From Epiperipatus broadwayi (Eukaryota > Onychophora > Udeonychophora > Euonychophora > Peripatidae): a stretch of 64,000 bases of DNA. The stretch's first letter is position 1. Every line of letters starts with the position of its first letter. A program made the position numbers and the translations under genes. Under the pieces are notes generated by a model. The model saw only the letters and a list, made by a program, of their open reading frames with translations. It was not told where the DNA came from and did not search any database. The DNA lies in NCBI GenBank assembly GCA_028023455.1, contig JAQFVV010012537.1, positions 1,302,001 to 1,366,000 on the forward strand, read 5' to 3'. Shown here in pieces: positions 51,901 through 63,900 of the stretch.

Positions 51901-52436
51901 GTCTTTGTTAAGTGTGATTATTCATCATCATCAGTGGTTGAATATTAGTTATTTAAGATATAAGTAAGTATGCTAAAATTAAGCAATAATTATGAATTTC
52001 TTTATAAAAATTAGTTTTATGTTTAGGCTTAGTCCTAGAGCTGTAGTTGAAACCCTGGTCATTATCGTTATTATTATCATCATCATCATCGTCATCAACG
52101 TTTTAATTAATGAGCTATTTAACTGTTTAAAGGCCATAAATAAATATTGATTTTATAATATTTAGTGATTTCTTAGTATTATTATAAACACATTCCGTCA
52201 TCTATTTCATGCAAGGATGAGCGAATTGCCATCCTAAATTAGTTATATATAATCTGAGCTAGTAAACTTATAAAAATATTGAAACACATGTGTTATGTTA
52301 AGATCTGAGAAATGATTTATGTCTAATATACTCCACTTTGGTTTATAGATGTTTTACTTTTACCAAATATTAGTGCATATAGTGATATGGCTCAAAAAGC
52401 AAAATCTCCCATTTTTTATTAGAAATAAAGTACCAA
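48915..52436. other. AT-rich non-coding stretch
   Basis: No gene is recognised. Two features stand out: a short TA run at about 49450-49476 and an (ATT)n run at 51768-51792. Open frames at 50519-50728 and 50812-51060 carry no motif and no sign of conservation that I can judge. They could be chance or untranslated exon sequence. Confidence 0.45.
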
Positions 52437-52550
52437 GAAGGGATTCAAACCCGGTACATGTGAAAGGTTATTAGATATAACCGTGTCTAGATTCAGATAA
52501 TATAGTGGCGCTCTGCTAGACCATATTCACTTAGTATTTGTTTAAACATG
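52437..52550 (-). repeat. tRNA-like repeat (SINE head or tRNA pseudogene)
   Basis: Minus strand: TGGTCTAGCAGAGCGCC resembles an A box, and GGGTTTGAATCCC about 70 bp later resembles a B box with one change. I could not fold a convincing acceptor stem, so a working tRNA is unlikely. Only one copy is in the window. Confidence 0.4.
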
Positions 52551-54761
52551 CACTTAACATCAAACCAAGAAATGAAAGTGGATAAAACCTACTGTCTGTA
52601 TACCTGAGTTATAATACTTGTTATTAATAATTTGCTTATAATTCTTGATATTGGGATATCTTGAGAAATCCAACGTTATTTTAAATATTATGATCTTATA
52701 TATTGTAGACAACTCAGAAAGGTAATAGTTAATTTTGTTACAATGAATTCCTTTACTTATTTTATTTGGACTCCCTTAAATTATGTTACAATATATATAT
52801 AAAGACTGAAGTTAGTACTTCTATGCATGTGACTAAATTCTGTTTGCACATATATTGTTACAGTGAGTACTGAAAAATAATTGAAAGTAAGAGAAGTTCA
52901 TGATGACCAAATTCTATACTAAGTGACTGATCACGATAAATAAATAAAGGAAAATGAAGATTGAATGAAAGAAAGAACTAAAAGAATTATCAGAAACTTG
53001 CAAATAAAATTAAAAATTTCACAATGTACTTATTTTTATTATTCACTAAGTTATGTAAGAATAATAGAAAAGTTCCTGGAATAATGATAGCATATCCAGC
53101 CGCTACTGCTATGATATGAATTCAAATAAACTCCAGTAAACCAGAAAATGTTTTCAACAAGTTTAAAATTTTTGTTCTAGATAGCCAACTAATAATCAAC
53201 TTAGTTAATCATTTAATATTGGTCAGAAAATGGGTGTTAAGCTATTCTTAGCTAAAGAGTATTCTCCCTGCCTTGCATTCACAAATCCATTTGAATAAGG
53301 ACTGCTAGATAGACCTTTACTCTACAAATAAGCTATTTAAAGGCCGTGTTACCGTTTTACCTAGATATATATGATGGCAAAGTTCTGCCGTCAGTTGTTT
53401 ACTACGAACAAATTGTCTGATTTATATAAATACAATTTAAAGAGTTATGAAATCATATTTCTACTTTATCTTTGCCTTTTCTTCTTGCTATTCTTCAATT
53501 AAAAAAAGACAATCATTTAACTTTTTAGATTTATTAAAGATTTCGTTCAATGAAACCCTTTAAAGATTTTAAATTCCAATCAAGATTTTAAGCTCAAACT
53601 TTTTTTTTCTTTTAAAAAAAGATGCTTCAGAATGATAAAAGGTAAAACAAATAGACATAAGAATCTAAAATAATTCAGTTGTTAAAAAAAAAAAAAGAAG
53701 TGGAATATACGGTAAAATCAAATAAAAATTTAAGCTAACAATAAAAATTATTTCATAAAGATTTTAACTTATTTTACAAAGAGTAAATTGTAAAAGTGCT
53801 TCACTGAAGTTGAGTGTTTTCAGTTAGTTACTTCACTGAAGGAGAAGAGTTCTTATGAGAAACTTTTTTTGTATCTTATATAAACGAGATCACTATTTTA
53901 TAATAGATATGCATAAAGCGTCACCTATGATTACCACGGTCATTTGGTCACTGGGTTCATAGGCAAGAAAACATTTCTTTGGAATTAGAAAATTCGTGCA
54001 TATTATTTAATATTCATTTGTGACAAATTATATTTGACGATGATCAAATGTTTTCTTACTGTTTTAAGAACAATGATAAAGTATTTTTGCATCACCAAGG
54101 ATAAGATGAAAACAATGGCAAGCTATCACTGATGAGGATCATATATTTTTATATACTTTCCAGAGTCAACAAATTTTCATTCATAAAAACATTAATTGGA
54201 TTCATACAAATGTTAGGTCAAAATTGAGTACAAATTATAATCAATGGTGATCACAGTGTTCAAAGTCAAGAAATTATTCAAAGGGCAAATCTTCGGTAGA
54301 TCACCCTATATTTATATAAAAATTGGTTGTAAAATACTACCATTGATATCAACTTACTTTTTTAATATTTCTTCACTCTTTATAGGATAGAGGACTAAAT
54401 AAATCATTTCCAAATGAATTGCTTTACATTCACAACAATAATTAGAATAAGATAACAAAAACTTAGCATCAGAGTTTTTTCTTCTATTACCTGAAGATAA
54501 TCACTGTTAAGACCAGTTGAAGTCAACAAACTTGTTTGTAGTCAAATTTTAATATTTATTTGAAGCGATGACAAATTCTATCTATAAAAATGATCAAATC
54601 ACATCTTACTTTGCTAAAAGATTTTTGAGAGCTGCTAAACAGGTTTTGCAATATACTAAAAAAGTAGTATATAATATATAGTACACTTAACACAAGTAAA
54701 CAATATTTGTGCATAACATTTATTACAGGAATATAAGATAAACCACAATAAAATAAAAATT
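52551..54761. other. AT-rich non-coding stretch
   Basis: I see no gene, RNA gene or repeat that I can support. Confidence 0.5.
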
Positions 54762-54810
54762 AAACCACTAAACATCACATGATCATGTTACTGTATGGAG
54801 AATTTTGTTT
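54762..54810 (+). repeat. Small fragment related to the 456-bp satellite
   Basis: AAACATCACATGATCA, as in the satellite's second half, is joined to TTACTGTATGGAGAATTTTG, as in the TIR element end. The two pieces are adjacent here but separated in the satellite. Confidence 0.5.
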
Positions 54811-55728
54811 CTGCATTAAAATAAAAATTGTGAGTAGACACCAACTGAATAACATGGAGAGACATCGATGAGCTAATATATACATGTCTGCATATTTAGA
54901 ATCAAAGAAAGAAATATAATAATTACCATCACACCACACTTTTAGCAAAATATAATTGAAATTGATACCACTGATCTCTACTGCTGTGATCTGGAATCAA
55001 ATTATGGAAACACTAAGAATCAGTGACAGATTCCTACAATTTATTTTATTAACTGGCTTTCATCCATAAAAGGCTTTACCACATAATGTTTAATGTATTG
55101 GTCTACTATCCCTACAATCTGTGCTTTGAATTCAAATTGAATCTGACCTTGTTTTTCAGGTGAATGAAAATTTTTGTGGAAGTTCAGGTAATTCACCTAT
55201 CATCATTTCAGTTCCAATCCATTATCAGCTCATGGGTGTGAATATTGTTTATTCTTATTTTGAAAATAAAGATGTGGGTTAATATCGATTACTTAAATGG
55301 CTTTTTTAATGCCCATAAGACAAAAAATATTGTAATATAATTCAGACCTTACTTTCATCATATATAATGAAAGTATTGCCAGCAATCTATAGATGACTGC
55401 TAGTCATGATGATTTGAATTTCCATACTTATGCTTTGTTCAATACATTATCTTGGAAGCATTACAATCTGGTAATTGTCACATAGAATTATATACATGTG
55501 CACACAAATAGTCACATGTAAACCAATATGCAAACTATACCCTCCTAAATTCTCTGTGGCTTTATCGCAGCAAACCCTACCATAAAGTAGCTGTTGTTGA
55601 TTACTTTATTTTTTTTAGTAGTTAATTCTTTCTGTACCTGTGTCTTTTTTACACTGATCTTGACAAAACAATGATAAAACATGTTAAAAAGGGCTCCAGG
55701 TTAATAAAGTATAGAGAAACTGACATGA
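54811..55728. other. AT-rich non-coding stretch
   Basis: Nothing recognisable was found. Confidence 0.45.
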
Positions 55729-55955
55729 AGTGTATGCCCTGCATAGTTTGATGCATTGGTAGAGTGGAAGACTTAACTGGTTCTTAAGTCTGTCATACCT
55801 GGTGCTTAAACTTTTTATGAACTCATGGACAATAAAGTCATTTGATTATTTTTGTCATTTTAGGACAATGATAGGGTTTCAGATTCTGGAGTGGAAAATC
55901 TTCAGATGGATTCCAATTTTGGTACTTCTAGTATTCAAACTTCTTATAAACTTCT
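55729..55955 (+). repeat. SINE-like repeat S1, copies d and e
   Basis: Copy d has ATGCCCTGCATAGTTTGATG, TTGGTAGAGTGGAAGACTTA and CTTTTTATGAACTCATGGAC with a T-rich tail. Copy e (from about 55865) has CAGATGGATTCCAATTTTGG, TACTTCTAGTATTCAAACTT and CTTATAAACTTCTAA, after which it passes straight into satellite-related sequence at 55956. Confidence 0.5.
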
Positions 55956-56140
55956 AAACATCACATGATCACTATTTCAGATCCAAGGCTCTTCACTGAC
56001 GAAACCCACAAGCCAGAAACTAGTCTGGGGATATTGGATGAGTAGGCACTAGGTGGGGATTTTATGCACAGGCCTTCTGGCATCCATTGATTGCTCTGGT
56101 TAGCACTGAGTGGCACTACTGTATGGAGAGTTTTGCCTGT
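55956..56140 (-). repeat. Dispersed partial copy of the satellite/TIR element
   Basis: It matches the inverted-arm orientation of the monomer from ATCCAAGGCTCTTCACTGAC to the TIR end AGTGGCACTACTGTATGGAG and AGTTTTGCCTGT. It reads GGCACTAGGTGGGG where most satellite units read GGCATTAGATAGGG. AACATCACATGATCAC precedes it directly. Confidence 0.7.
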
Positions 56141-56211
56141 TCTTATAAACTTCTTAGCAAGGAAACCATTTGGTTATTTATTTTTATTTTAGGTGCAAGA
56201 GTTGTGTTGTT

Positions 56212-56320
56212 GTCAAGTGTTGTTAGCCGAGAGATCATTGCAGCCACCTTGCAAGCAAGTAGTTGGTTGCAGATGGTTGTGGGTTCATCTCCCGGATGAT
56301 GCTATGACATATAAAAAAAA
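56212..56320 (+). mobile_element. 109-bp SINE with A-tail and 15-bp target-site duplication
   Basis: AAGAGTTGTGTTGTT occurs at 56197-56211 and again at 56321-56335, right after an ATAAAAAAAAAA tail. The body includes TGGTTGTGGGTTCATCTCCC, a B-box-like segment. It sits inside the 3' part of another S1-type repeat (CTTATAAACTTCTTAGCAAG just upstream). It was moved by LINE machinery, judging by tail and duplication. Confidence 0.7.
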
Positions 56321-56335
56321 AAGAGTTGTGTTGTT

Positions 56336-58091
56336 TTGCGCAATCTCGTGACAGTGAAAAGAGAAATTGTCTCAGTAGCAGATTAACTTAGAGTCTTTAA
56401 AATAATTCACTAAAAAGTATAATTTTTTTGGAATTTTTACAATGCTTTTTACTTTAATTAATTTATTTGACATATAAATAAGGATTATATTAGATACCTA
56501 TATCTGCTATAATCTCAAAAAAGACTGTTAGATAGTTAAACTATATTAGGAATAACAATGCAGGATTGAAACTAAAATACATGGTTGAGAAGACCACTAT
56601 GTTTCATAGACATCATTCGAATAATTGAAAGGGTGAAACATAATTGGACAGGATATTGTAATTACGTGAATGTAGCTAATTCTAAATCATTTTAGTTCCA
56701 AATAAAGATTCAGGGCAAATATGTTGAAGTAACAAAATAAAAATAGTTAAAATAAATAAGATTCTCTTGATTGATGATTATTGTTTATAAAAAAGGCAAT
56801 TAAAACGTAGGGCTAAAAAAGAAAAAAGTAATTTATATTATGTTTTAATTGGAGTATATAAAATAAAATAAAAAATTATTAAACTTGTTAAATACTAGGA
56901 TGAATGTTAATTTACTTCAAAAGTTGAACTTAAAACAGAAAGATTAAAAAAAATTATATATATTGAAACGGGAACCTCTTAATCCCTTGCCGTTTCATCA
57001 TCAATCTAGTAGCCCACTCGTCTGTGTTAGATTCGAACCTCATTTAAAATATATGTAAAATAAAGCTACAATGTGCTGTCATGGCTGTCTGAACAGCATT
57101 ATATATTTACATACGAAAGAATGCTATAATTAGCTAGGTTTGATAGAATTATAGCATATTATTTCATTATTCAAGGTGGTCATTCATAGGGTCTTGAGTC
57201 TTGGAGTACTGACTTAGGAGTTGAAATGTGGTCGGACTCTGGATGTCACAATCCTAGTCTGGTCAGCTTTGGTATCTTTTGCTTGGATTCTAAATTCTGT
57301 TACGCGAATGTACAAACTTGACCATTACAATATATTAAAAATTATACATTTGATTATTTTACAAAAAAACTAAATATTAAATAAATCTTGTATACTCTGA
57401 CCTGTAAAATATTGGCTTAGCAGAGGATTCAAAATAAACAACTTATACTTTCTTGTAGAGAAAATAAATAAAAATAAAAATATATATAATAAATATAAGT
57501 AGTTAAAATTGAACAAAATACAAATAAGTTTCCAAAAGTTGTGAAAAAAATTTTGTATTTATAAAAAGTTAATTTTTCTGTAAATCCATTTAATGGTTTG
57601 ACTAACATTAAATCTAATAATCTTATGTTGATTAACAAACAAATGATTAGTCATAATTATTGGATTAAAGTAAAACAAAAATGTAAGTAAAAAGAAAGAC
57701 AAACAAGGAAGAAAATGGTGCTGAGGGTGATAAGACGATATGTTTTCTATTATGTGTTTACATAACTATATATAGAAGATAAGAAAAAATAAGTTGGCTA
57801 AAAAATAAAACGAACCCAAAAGAACAGTTTTCTGCCAAATATGTGAGAAATTCTGGGCATAACAAGATAACTCTCACCACAGTAATTCAGTGGCAGTTAT
57901 TTGTATTAAAAAGAATATGACTATTAATTTTCAATGCTAATTTAAATACAGTTAAAATAAAAAAATTCTAGAGGATGGAAACAATCAAAGCAATGTGTTT
58001 AAAACAGTCAAAAATGCACCAGCTATAACCTGAAATATTTAGCTTCCTCAATCAATAAACATTGCCTGTTGATATTCCAAATATGTTAATG
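56336..58091. other. AT-rich non-coding stretch
   Basis: No gene is recognised. Frames such as 57429-57638 are A/T-driven and lack motifs. Confidence 0.45.
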
Positions 58092-58602
58092 CTCTAGAGC
58101 AGTGGTCTTCAACCTTTTCACACCTGCGGATCAGTAAAAATAAGGATAAGATTTCATGGACCGGCAAAAATAAGGATAAGGTTTCATGGACCAGCAGAAG
58201 TCTATAGATAAATTTTCTTAAAGATGTAAACAGCTTAGCCTTAGATGAAGTTATATATATATGGAGTTTGTATAATAAAAAACTTTTTTTTTTTTAATTT
58301 TGAATTTTTTTACAAAAGTAATAAAAAATTTAATTCTACCCCCCCCCCCATAAACATCTGTGATAACTAGAAAAACAAATTAATTTATGTATGACTGATT
58401 AGATTTTGTTCTGTTTCTTTTTTTTCTAATCAGGTAAAAGTGCGATGAAAAAATAAATAAAAATTGTTTATATTAATTAAAAGTTTAAAATCTTATTATT
58501 TTGTTATTAAAACTATCTTGCCAGTCTATCGTGGACCAGCAAAAAACTTCTACGGCCCGGCACTGGGCTGCAGACCGGTGGTTGAAGACCACTGCTCTAG
58601 AG
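58092..58602. mobile_element. Non-autonomous hAT-type element (MITE), 495 bp plus 8-bp duplications
   Basis: The element is 58100-58594, with perfect 15-bp terminal inverted repeats CAGTGGTCTTCAACC / GGTTGAAGACCACTG. It is flanked by CTCTAGAG at 58092-58099 and 58595-58602. The 8-bp duplication and its nTnnnnAn pattern, with CAGTGG-type ends, are the hallmarks of hAT transposons. It holds a 33-bp internal duplication (TTCATGGACCRGCA repeated), a C9 run and no transposase, so it depends on an enzyme supplied elsewhere. Confidence 0.9.
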
Positions 58603-59739
58603 TATAGCTTTTGTCTACCCATAATGAAAAACCTCTTCTCATTTCCTGTAGCTATCATGACTACGAGTGAAGGAGAATATTACTGACATTAAGAAGGCAG
58701 GCTCATCTAACCAGCATCAAAAAATTTCATCTTAAATGAGACAAAGACAATCACAATACAAGTTAAATGCAGACTTACAGACTTTAAACCATAGATAAAC
58801 ATATAATTAAAAGTTAGCTTACAGAGTTATCAAAGAAGCAGTGGTAAGACCTTTTAGTTAGTAAAATGGGTTGGGTAAGTAAATGGAGTGAACCTGGGGT
58901 AATGGAAAATCATCATCAATTCCAAGTTAAATATTTCATATAATGTAAAATCATGAGCATGAGTAATGTTTAAAATCAAAACCTATACAAGTATTGTGTT
59001 ATATATTCTAAGAGAGCATGAGCGATCATGAGATCTCTGTGAGATTAGTCCAGTTAACTCCTTAGAGTAACTATAAATATAATTATACATTCATAAATCC
59101 ACCAGCATTATCAATAAATAAAAGTAATACTCAAAAAATAAATAGCCATTCATCATCATGAAAGATCAACAATCAAATAAATCAACAGTCAATCTTGTGA
59201 CTGGATTTGAAATGGGTTTACTGTAGACTAGGCCAACTATTTAGTCTTTGTCAGCTTGGGGCAATTATTTAAACATAATTTGGATGCAACAACTTGCACA
59301 TCTATCTGGATATATAATAATAAAATAATAATGCTGGGATATTAAAACATATTGATCATCATCAATGCTCTGTCCACTTAGTATATTAGTTTACTGGCCA
59401 ACTAGAGACTAAAGTAAACTAAATATAGTACATAACATTTAAAGAATATTCTATTTGTTCCAACCAGGATATTGATGATGATAATTGATGGGAATATTAT
59501 CATCATCACTGGATGACCATGAACACTATCATATATTCCCTTTTATATATCAGACCATTATGCTCAAATCTAGCTCAGAAAACAAGATCTATAACTGCTA
59601 TTGTGATCAAGAGATGATATAAAATAATATCCTAAAATATTTAGAATGAAGTACCCTGGATAATTTTAACAATAAAATACAAGTTTATTAATAACAATAA
59701 GAACAAAGTGATATTAAGGTCTTTAGAATAAGGCTATAC
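58603..59739. other. AT-rich non-coding stretch
   Basis: No gene is seen. TGATCATCATCAATG near 59345 and GATATTGATGATGATAATTG near 59470 form loose inverted repeats without a clear element boundary. Confidence 0.45.
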
Positions 59740-60590
59740 ACATATAAGCTTTCTGATTTTGATTACTATATAAAATTCAATTTATTACACTGATTTTACA
59801 ATACTTCTTAATGGGTTTGCATATAACATATATATATATATATGCACAGAGTGTGTGTTTTATAATATACAATGAATACATTTCAAATGACATTTAATAA
59901 AATTTAAAAAATAATTAAATTTTACATATGTGTTGATTAACATAAAAACAAAATTCAATTTATTACATTGTGGTTTACATATATGTTCCAATAGATTTAC
60001 CTAAAACACATATAGCCCCCAGACATGTGGCCTAATAATTTATGAACATACTAGAATTGTCATTTAATAATAAAATAAATGATTAAACTTTACATATGTG
60101 TCTACTTGATTAATATACAAAATTCAAGTTACTATATTATGGTTTACATATATATTCTAATAGGTTTACTTAAAATACATTCAGCACACAGATATCTGAC
60201 TAATAATTTCTGAACATATTTGAATGGTCATAAAATAACACTAATAAAAATGATTAAAATTTACATATATGTGTGGATTAACATAAAACAAAATTCAATT
60301 TATTACTTTGTGATTTATAAAACCTCCTAAAGAGTTTACATACAACACATATATAGATGTGTCCACAGACATATTTTATAATATATAATGAATACATTCC
60401 AACTGACATTTAATAAAATTTAAAACATGATTAAATTTTACATATATTTTAACATAGAAACAAAATTCAATTTATTACATTGTGATTTACAAATATGTTC
60501 CAATAGGTTTGCTTAAAACATGTGGCTAATAATTTCTGAACATATTAGAATTGTCATAAAATAAAACCTTTTAAAGTTATCACTTAACCA
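59740..60590. repeat. Tandem array with a period of about 172 bp, nearly 5 diverged units
   Basis: AAATTCAATTTATTAC (one copy altered) recurs at about 59772, 59951, 60119, 60291 and 60463, giving spacings of 179, 168, 172 and 172 bp. Other shared parts are TTTACATATATGTTCCAATA, AATAATTTCTGAACATA and GATTAAATTTTACATAT. Units 1 and 4 share ATAATATATAATGAATACAT, as do 3 and 5 a different variant, hinting at alternating types. The array ends next to the 3' end of the RTE element. Confidence 0.75.
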
Positions 60591-60611
60591 ATATAAATAC
60601 CTCAATTTAGG

Positions 60612-63600
60612 TTTCATCACCATCATCATCAACCATTATCAATCCACTGCAGGATGAAGGTCTCTCCAAGTTTAATCCATCTCCGATCTTTAGCTTCTCT
60701 TTTCCACAACACCCCTGCACATTTTCTTATTTCATCCATCCATCTCACATGGTTTTTGGGTCTTTTACAATCTCTTGGAATCCAGTTTAAAATTTCAATT
60801 GTCCATCTATTATCATTTCTTCTAGCAATATGTCCAGCCCAACTCCATTTCAATCTTTTAATTCTTTCAATAAGATCAGTAACACCTGTTTGTTGTCTTA
60901 CCCATACATTGCATTTTCGATCTCTTTTTGTTACTCCCAACATACATCTCTCCATACTCCTTTGAGTGGTCTGAAGTCTCTGTATTGCTCTTCTATTAAA
61001 TGTCCAAGTCTCAGATCCATAAGTAAGAACTGGTAAAACACATTTGTTAAAAACCATTCTTTTCAAACACATAGGCATATTTCCTTTTAGTATCAAGTTA
61101 TTTCTACCAAAAGCACTCCAACCAAGTTTAATTCTATGATTAATTTCCTCCATTATGTTTCCATCTGTATTAATAATCTGACTAAGGTATTTGTAACTGT
61201 TAACTTCTTCTAATTCTTCATAATCAATCTTTATTTTCATACTTTGAGCAAATCGATTAAACATTACTTTAGTCTTTTTAACATTTATCTTTAGTCCTAC
61301 TTTTCTACTTTCATCTGCTAACTCCTGCAACATTTCCTGCAGCTCTGAAGCATTATTTTCAAAAACAACTACATCATCTGCAAAATCTAAATGACTTAAA
61401 TACTCTCCATTTACTTTCATTCCTTTAGTTTCCCATTTTAATCCACAAAATACTTCTTGCAGCACTGCTGTATAAAGTTTTGGAGATATGGAGTCACCTT
61501 GTCTTACATACACCTTTGTCAATGTTGATTTTTCCAGTATCATTATGAAATCTAATTGTTGCTGTTGCATTTTTATAAATATTCTTTAAAATATGACAAT
61601 ATCCTGGATCTATACCTTGATGATCCAATGCTTTAATCACTGAAGAAATGTGTATAGAATCGAATGCCTTTTCATAATCTACAAATCCAAAACATAATGA
61701 CAACTCATATTCATTTGTCCTTTCTATGACTTCTCTCAATACCTGGATATGATCTATTGTACTAAAACCACTTTTAAATCCAGCTTGTTCTCTTGGTTGG
61801 TGGAAATCCAAAGTTCTCTGTAGACGAGTTGTAATTATCTTGGTAAAATTTTTATATAAAATTGATAAAAGGCTGATAGGTCTGTAATTTCTAATATCTT
61901 CTTTATCACCTTTTTTAAATATTAATATTATTACTGCATTCTTCCAATCTTCAGGTACATCTTTATCATTTAGACATTTGGTATATAACTTTGCTAAAAT
62001 TGTTTCTACTTTTTCACCTGCTTCTTTTAATATATCAATTATAATTCCATCATTTCCTGGAGCCTTTCCTTTCTTCATACATTTAATTGCATGTCTCACT
62101 TCTTCATTTAAAATTCTGGGCAATTCAGAAGATGTAATAGATATAGGAGGTACTTGTTCTTTATTACTATATAATTCTTGATAAAAATCTTCTACCAATT
62201 TCATGATGTCATCTCTCTTTTTAGTAATAATTCCATCTTTTTTTCTTATTGCAGATATAAATTTCCTACCAATACCAAAATGTTGTTTAACATTCTTGAG
62301 ACTTTTATTTTCTTCTACAGCTTTCCTTGCTATTTCACAGTTATACTTTCTTATATCATTTTCAACTCTTTTCCGTACCATTTTACAAAATTCGAGATAT
62401 TCAATTCTTTTTAATACATCATTTTTGTATATCTTCATATTCCTTCTTTTCTTCATAAATTCTCTAGTCTCAGTAGAAATTTTATTAGTCAATTGCTGCT
62501 TTTTCCTACCAGCTATCTTTGTTGCAGTTTTTAAAAGTGTATCAGTTATTTTCATATTAATTTCATTCAAATCTGAATCATGTTCAAAATCTCCTAACAC
62601 TTGAAACCTATTTGTAAGTTCTAATTTAAATTCATTTGAATGTTTCTGAAGATTAGGAATATCAACTGTAAATATTGTTTTTCTTAATGATTTTTGTCTC
62701 TCTAGTTTTACATTAACACATAACTTACATCTCACTAATCGATGATCACTTCCTGTGTTAAATTTATTAAGAACATGACAATCTTGAAATATGTATTTCC
62801 TGTTAGTCAAAATATAATCCAATTCTGCTGTACCTTCATTTGGATGCTTCCATGTCCATTTTCTTTTAACATTTTTCTCAAAAAATGAATTCAGAATATA
62901 AAGTTTTTCTTTTTCTGCAAACTCCACAAGTCTATGTCCTCTCTCATTTCTATTACCATAACCAAAATTACCTACAGCAATTTCATCTTTCATTTGTCTA
63001 CCAATTCTAGCATTAAAGTCTCCCATAACAATTTTAAAATGTTGTTTACTCTGATCAAAAGCCTTTTGTACATCCATATAAACATCTTCTACTACTTCAT
63101 CACTATGAGAACTTGTTGGGGCATAAACCTGAATTATCTGCATTTGGTATCTGCTATTAAGTTGTATAATTAATCTTGTAACTCTGTCCGATACACCATC
63201 AATCTCCACAATATTGTTCTTCCACTTTTTATTTATAATGAATCCTACTCCACTTGTATTTCCAATATGTGTGCCTTTATAATAGAGTATATTTCCACTT
63301 TTTAAATCAATTGTTTCTTCACCTTTTCTTCTAACTTCACAAAGTCCAATAATGTCCCATTTAATATAAGACAATTCTTCTTCTAATTCTTGCAATCTTC
63401 CTTCACTTGAAAGTGATCTGCAGTTGTAAGTACCTAAATAAAAAGTCGTCATCAAATGGCAGCCTGGGTCCACAATCAGGGGATTCTTAGCACCCTCCAC
63501 CTTCAGCCACCAACCCCTGCCTTGGTTGGTGACTTTACAGCCTCCTGGAAATAAGGGCCATGCTTTATTTTTGTCTGTCATAATTGTATATATGTATTGG

Positions 63601-63900
63601 AAAAATATTTATCATTTACATAAACATTCATTCTGCCTTATCAGGCACTGAGAAGAAAGACCATGGTGTTTCTTGATCTTAAACTCAGAGATAAAAAGCC
63701 AATAAACTCACCACGCTGGCTAATGCGTGTTGGTGAGCAGCCCATCCATGTTTGTATACTATATGAATAATCACATAGTAATAACAGCTGCAACAACAAG
63801 AACATATGGAGTGGACATTAGGAATTTGCCCTGCTCAGTTCCTTTAAGGCCTCCAAGAGGAATCAAAGGGTCTCCTTTCAGTTAATAGCATATATATAAA
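60612..63900 (-). mobile_element. RTE-type LINE, nearly intact
   Basis: A single long coding region with APE endonuclease and RT (60629-63581, minus) ends only a few codons before the 3' end. That end carries a GATGATGATGGTGATG-like tail instead of poly(A). RTE elements are known for one ORF, very short 3'UTRs and short simple-repeat tails. A 5'UTR of about 300 bp is inferred up to about 63900. No target duplication was identified. The decayed copy at 4851-6470 belongs to the same family. Confidence 0.85.
60629..63581 (-). pseudogene. RTE ORF: APE endonuclease / reverse transcriptase, one 4-bp frameshift
   Basis: The first frame (61494-63581, 695 codons from ATG) carries the endonuclease: TYNCRS with Asn53, CEVRR with Glu82, YAPT with Tyr153, GDFN at 187-190, LDYIL, and SDH at 278-280. 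The linker and RT start follow: NYRPISLL and FVDYEKAFDS at 633-642 with the first catalytic Asp. The second frame (60629-61570) supplies RQGDSISPKLYT, FADD at its residues 63-66, the thumb, and the usual RTE C-terminus (LKWSWAGHIARR, RWMDEI). The frames are offset by a 4-bp tandem duplication, TACATACA at 61505-61512 on the plus strand. No other lesion is seen and every catalytic residue I can place is present, so this is a young copy. Confidence 0.88.

Noticed and set aside
56987-57045. GGTTCGAATCT on the minus strand as a tRNA B box
   Set aside because: No matching A box at the right distance, and no cloverleaf could be drawn.
60654-63173. Plus-strand open frames across the RTE element
   Set aside because: They are antisense shadows of the RTE coding region.
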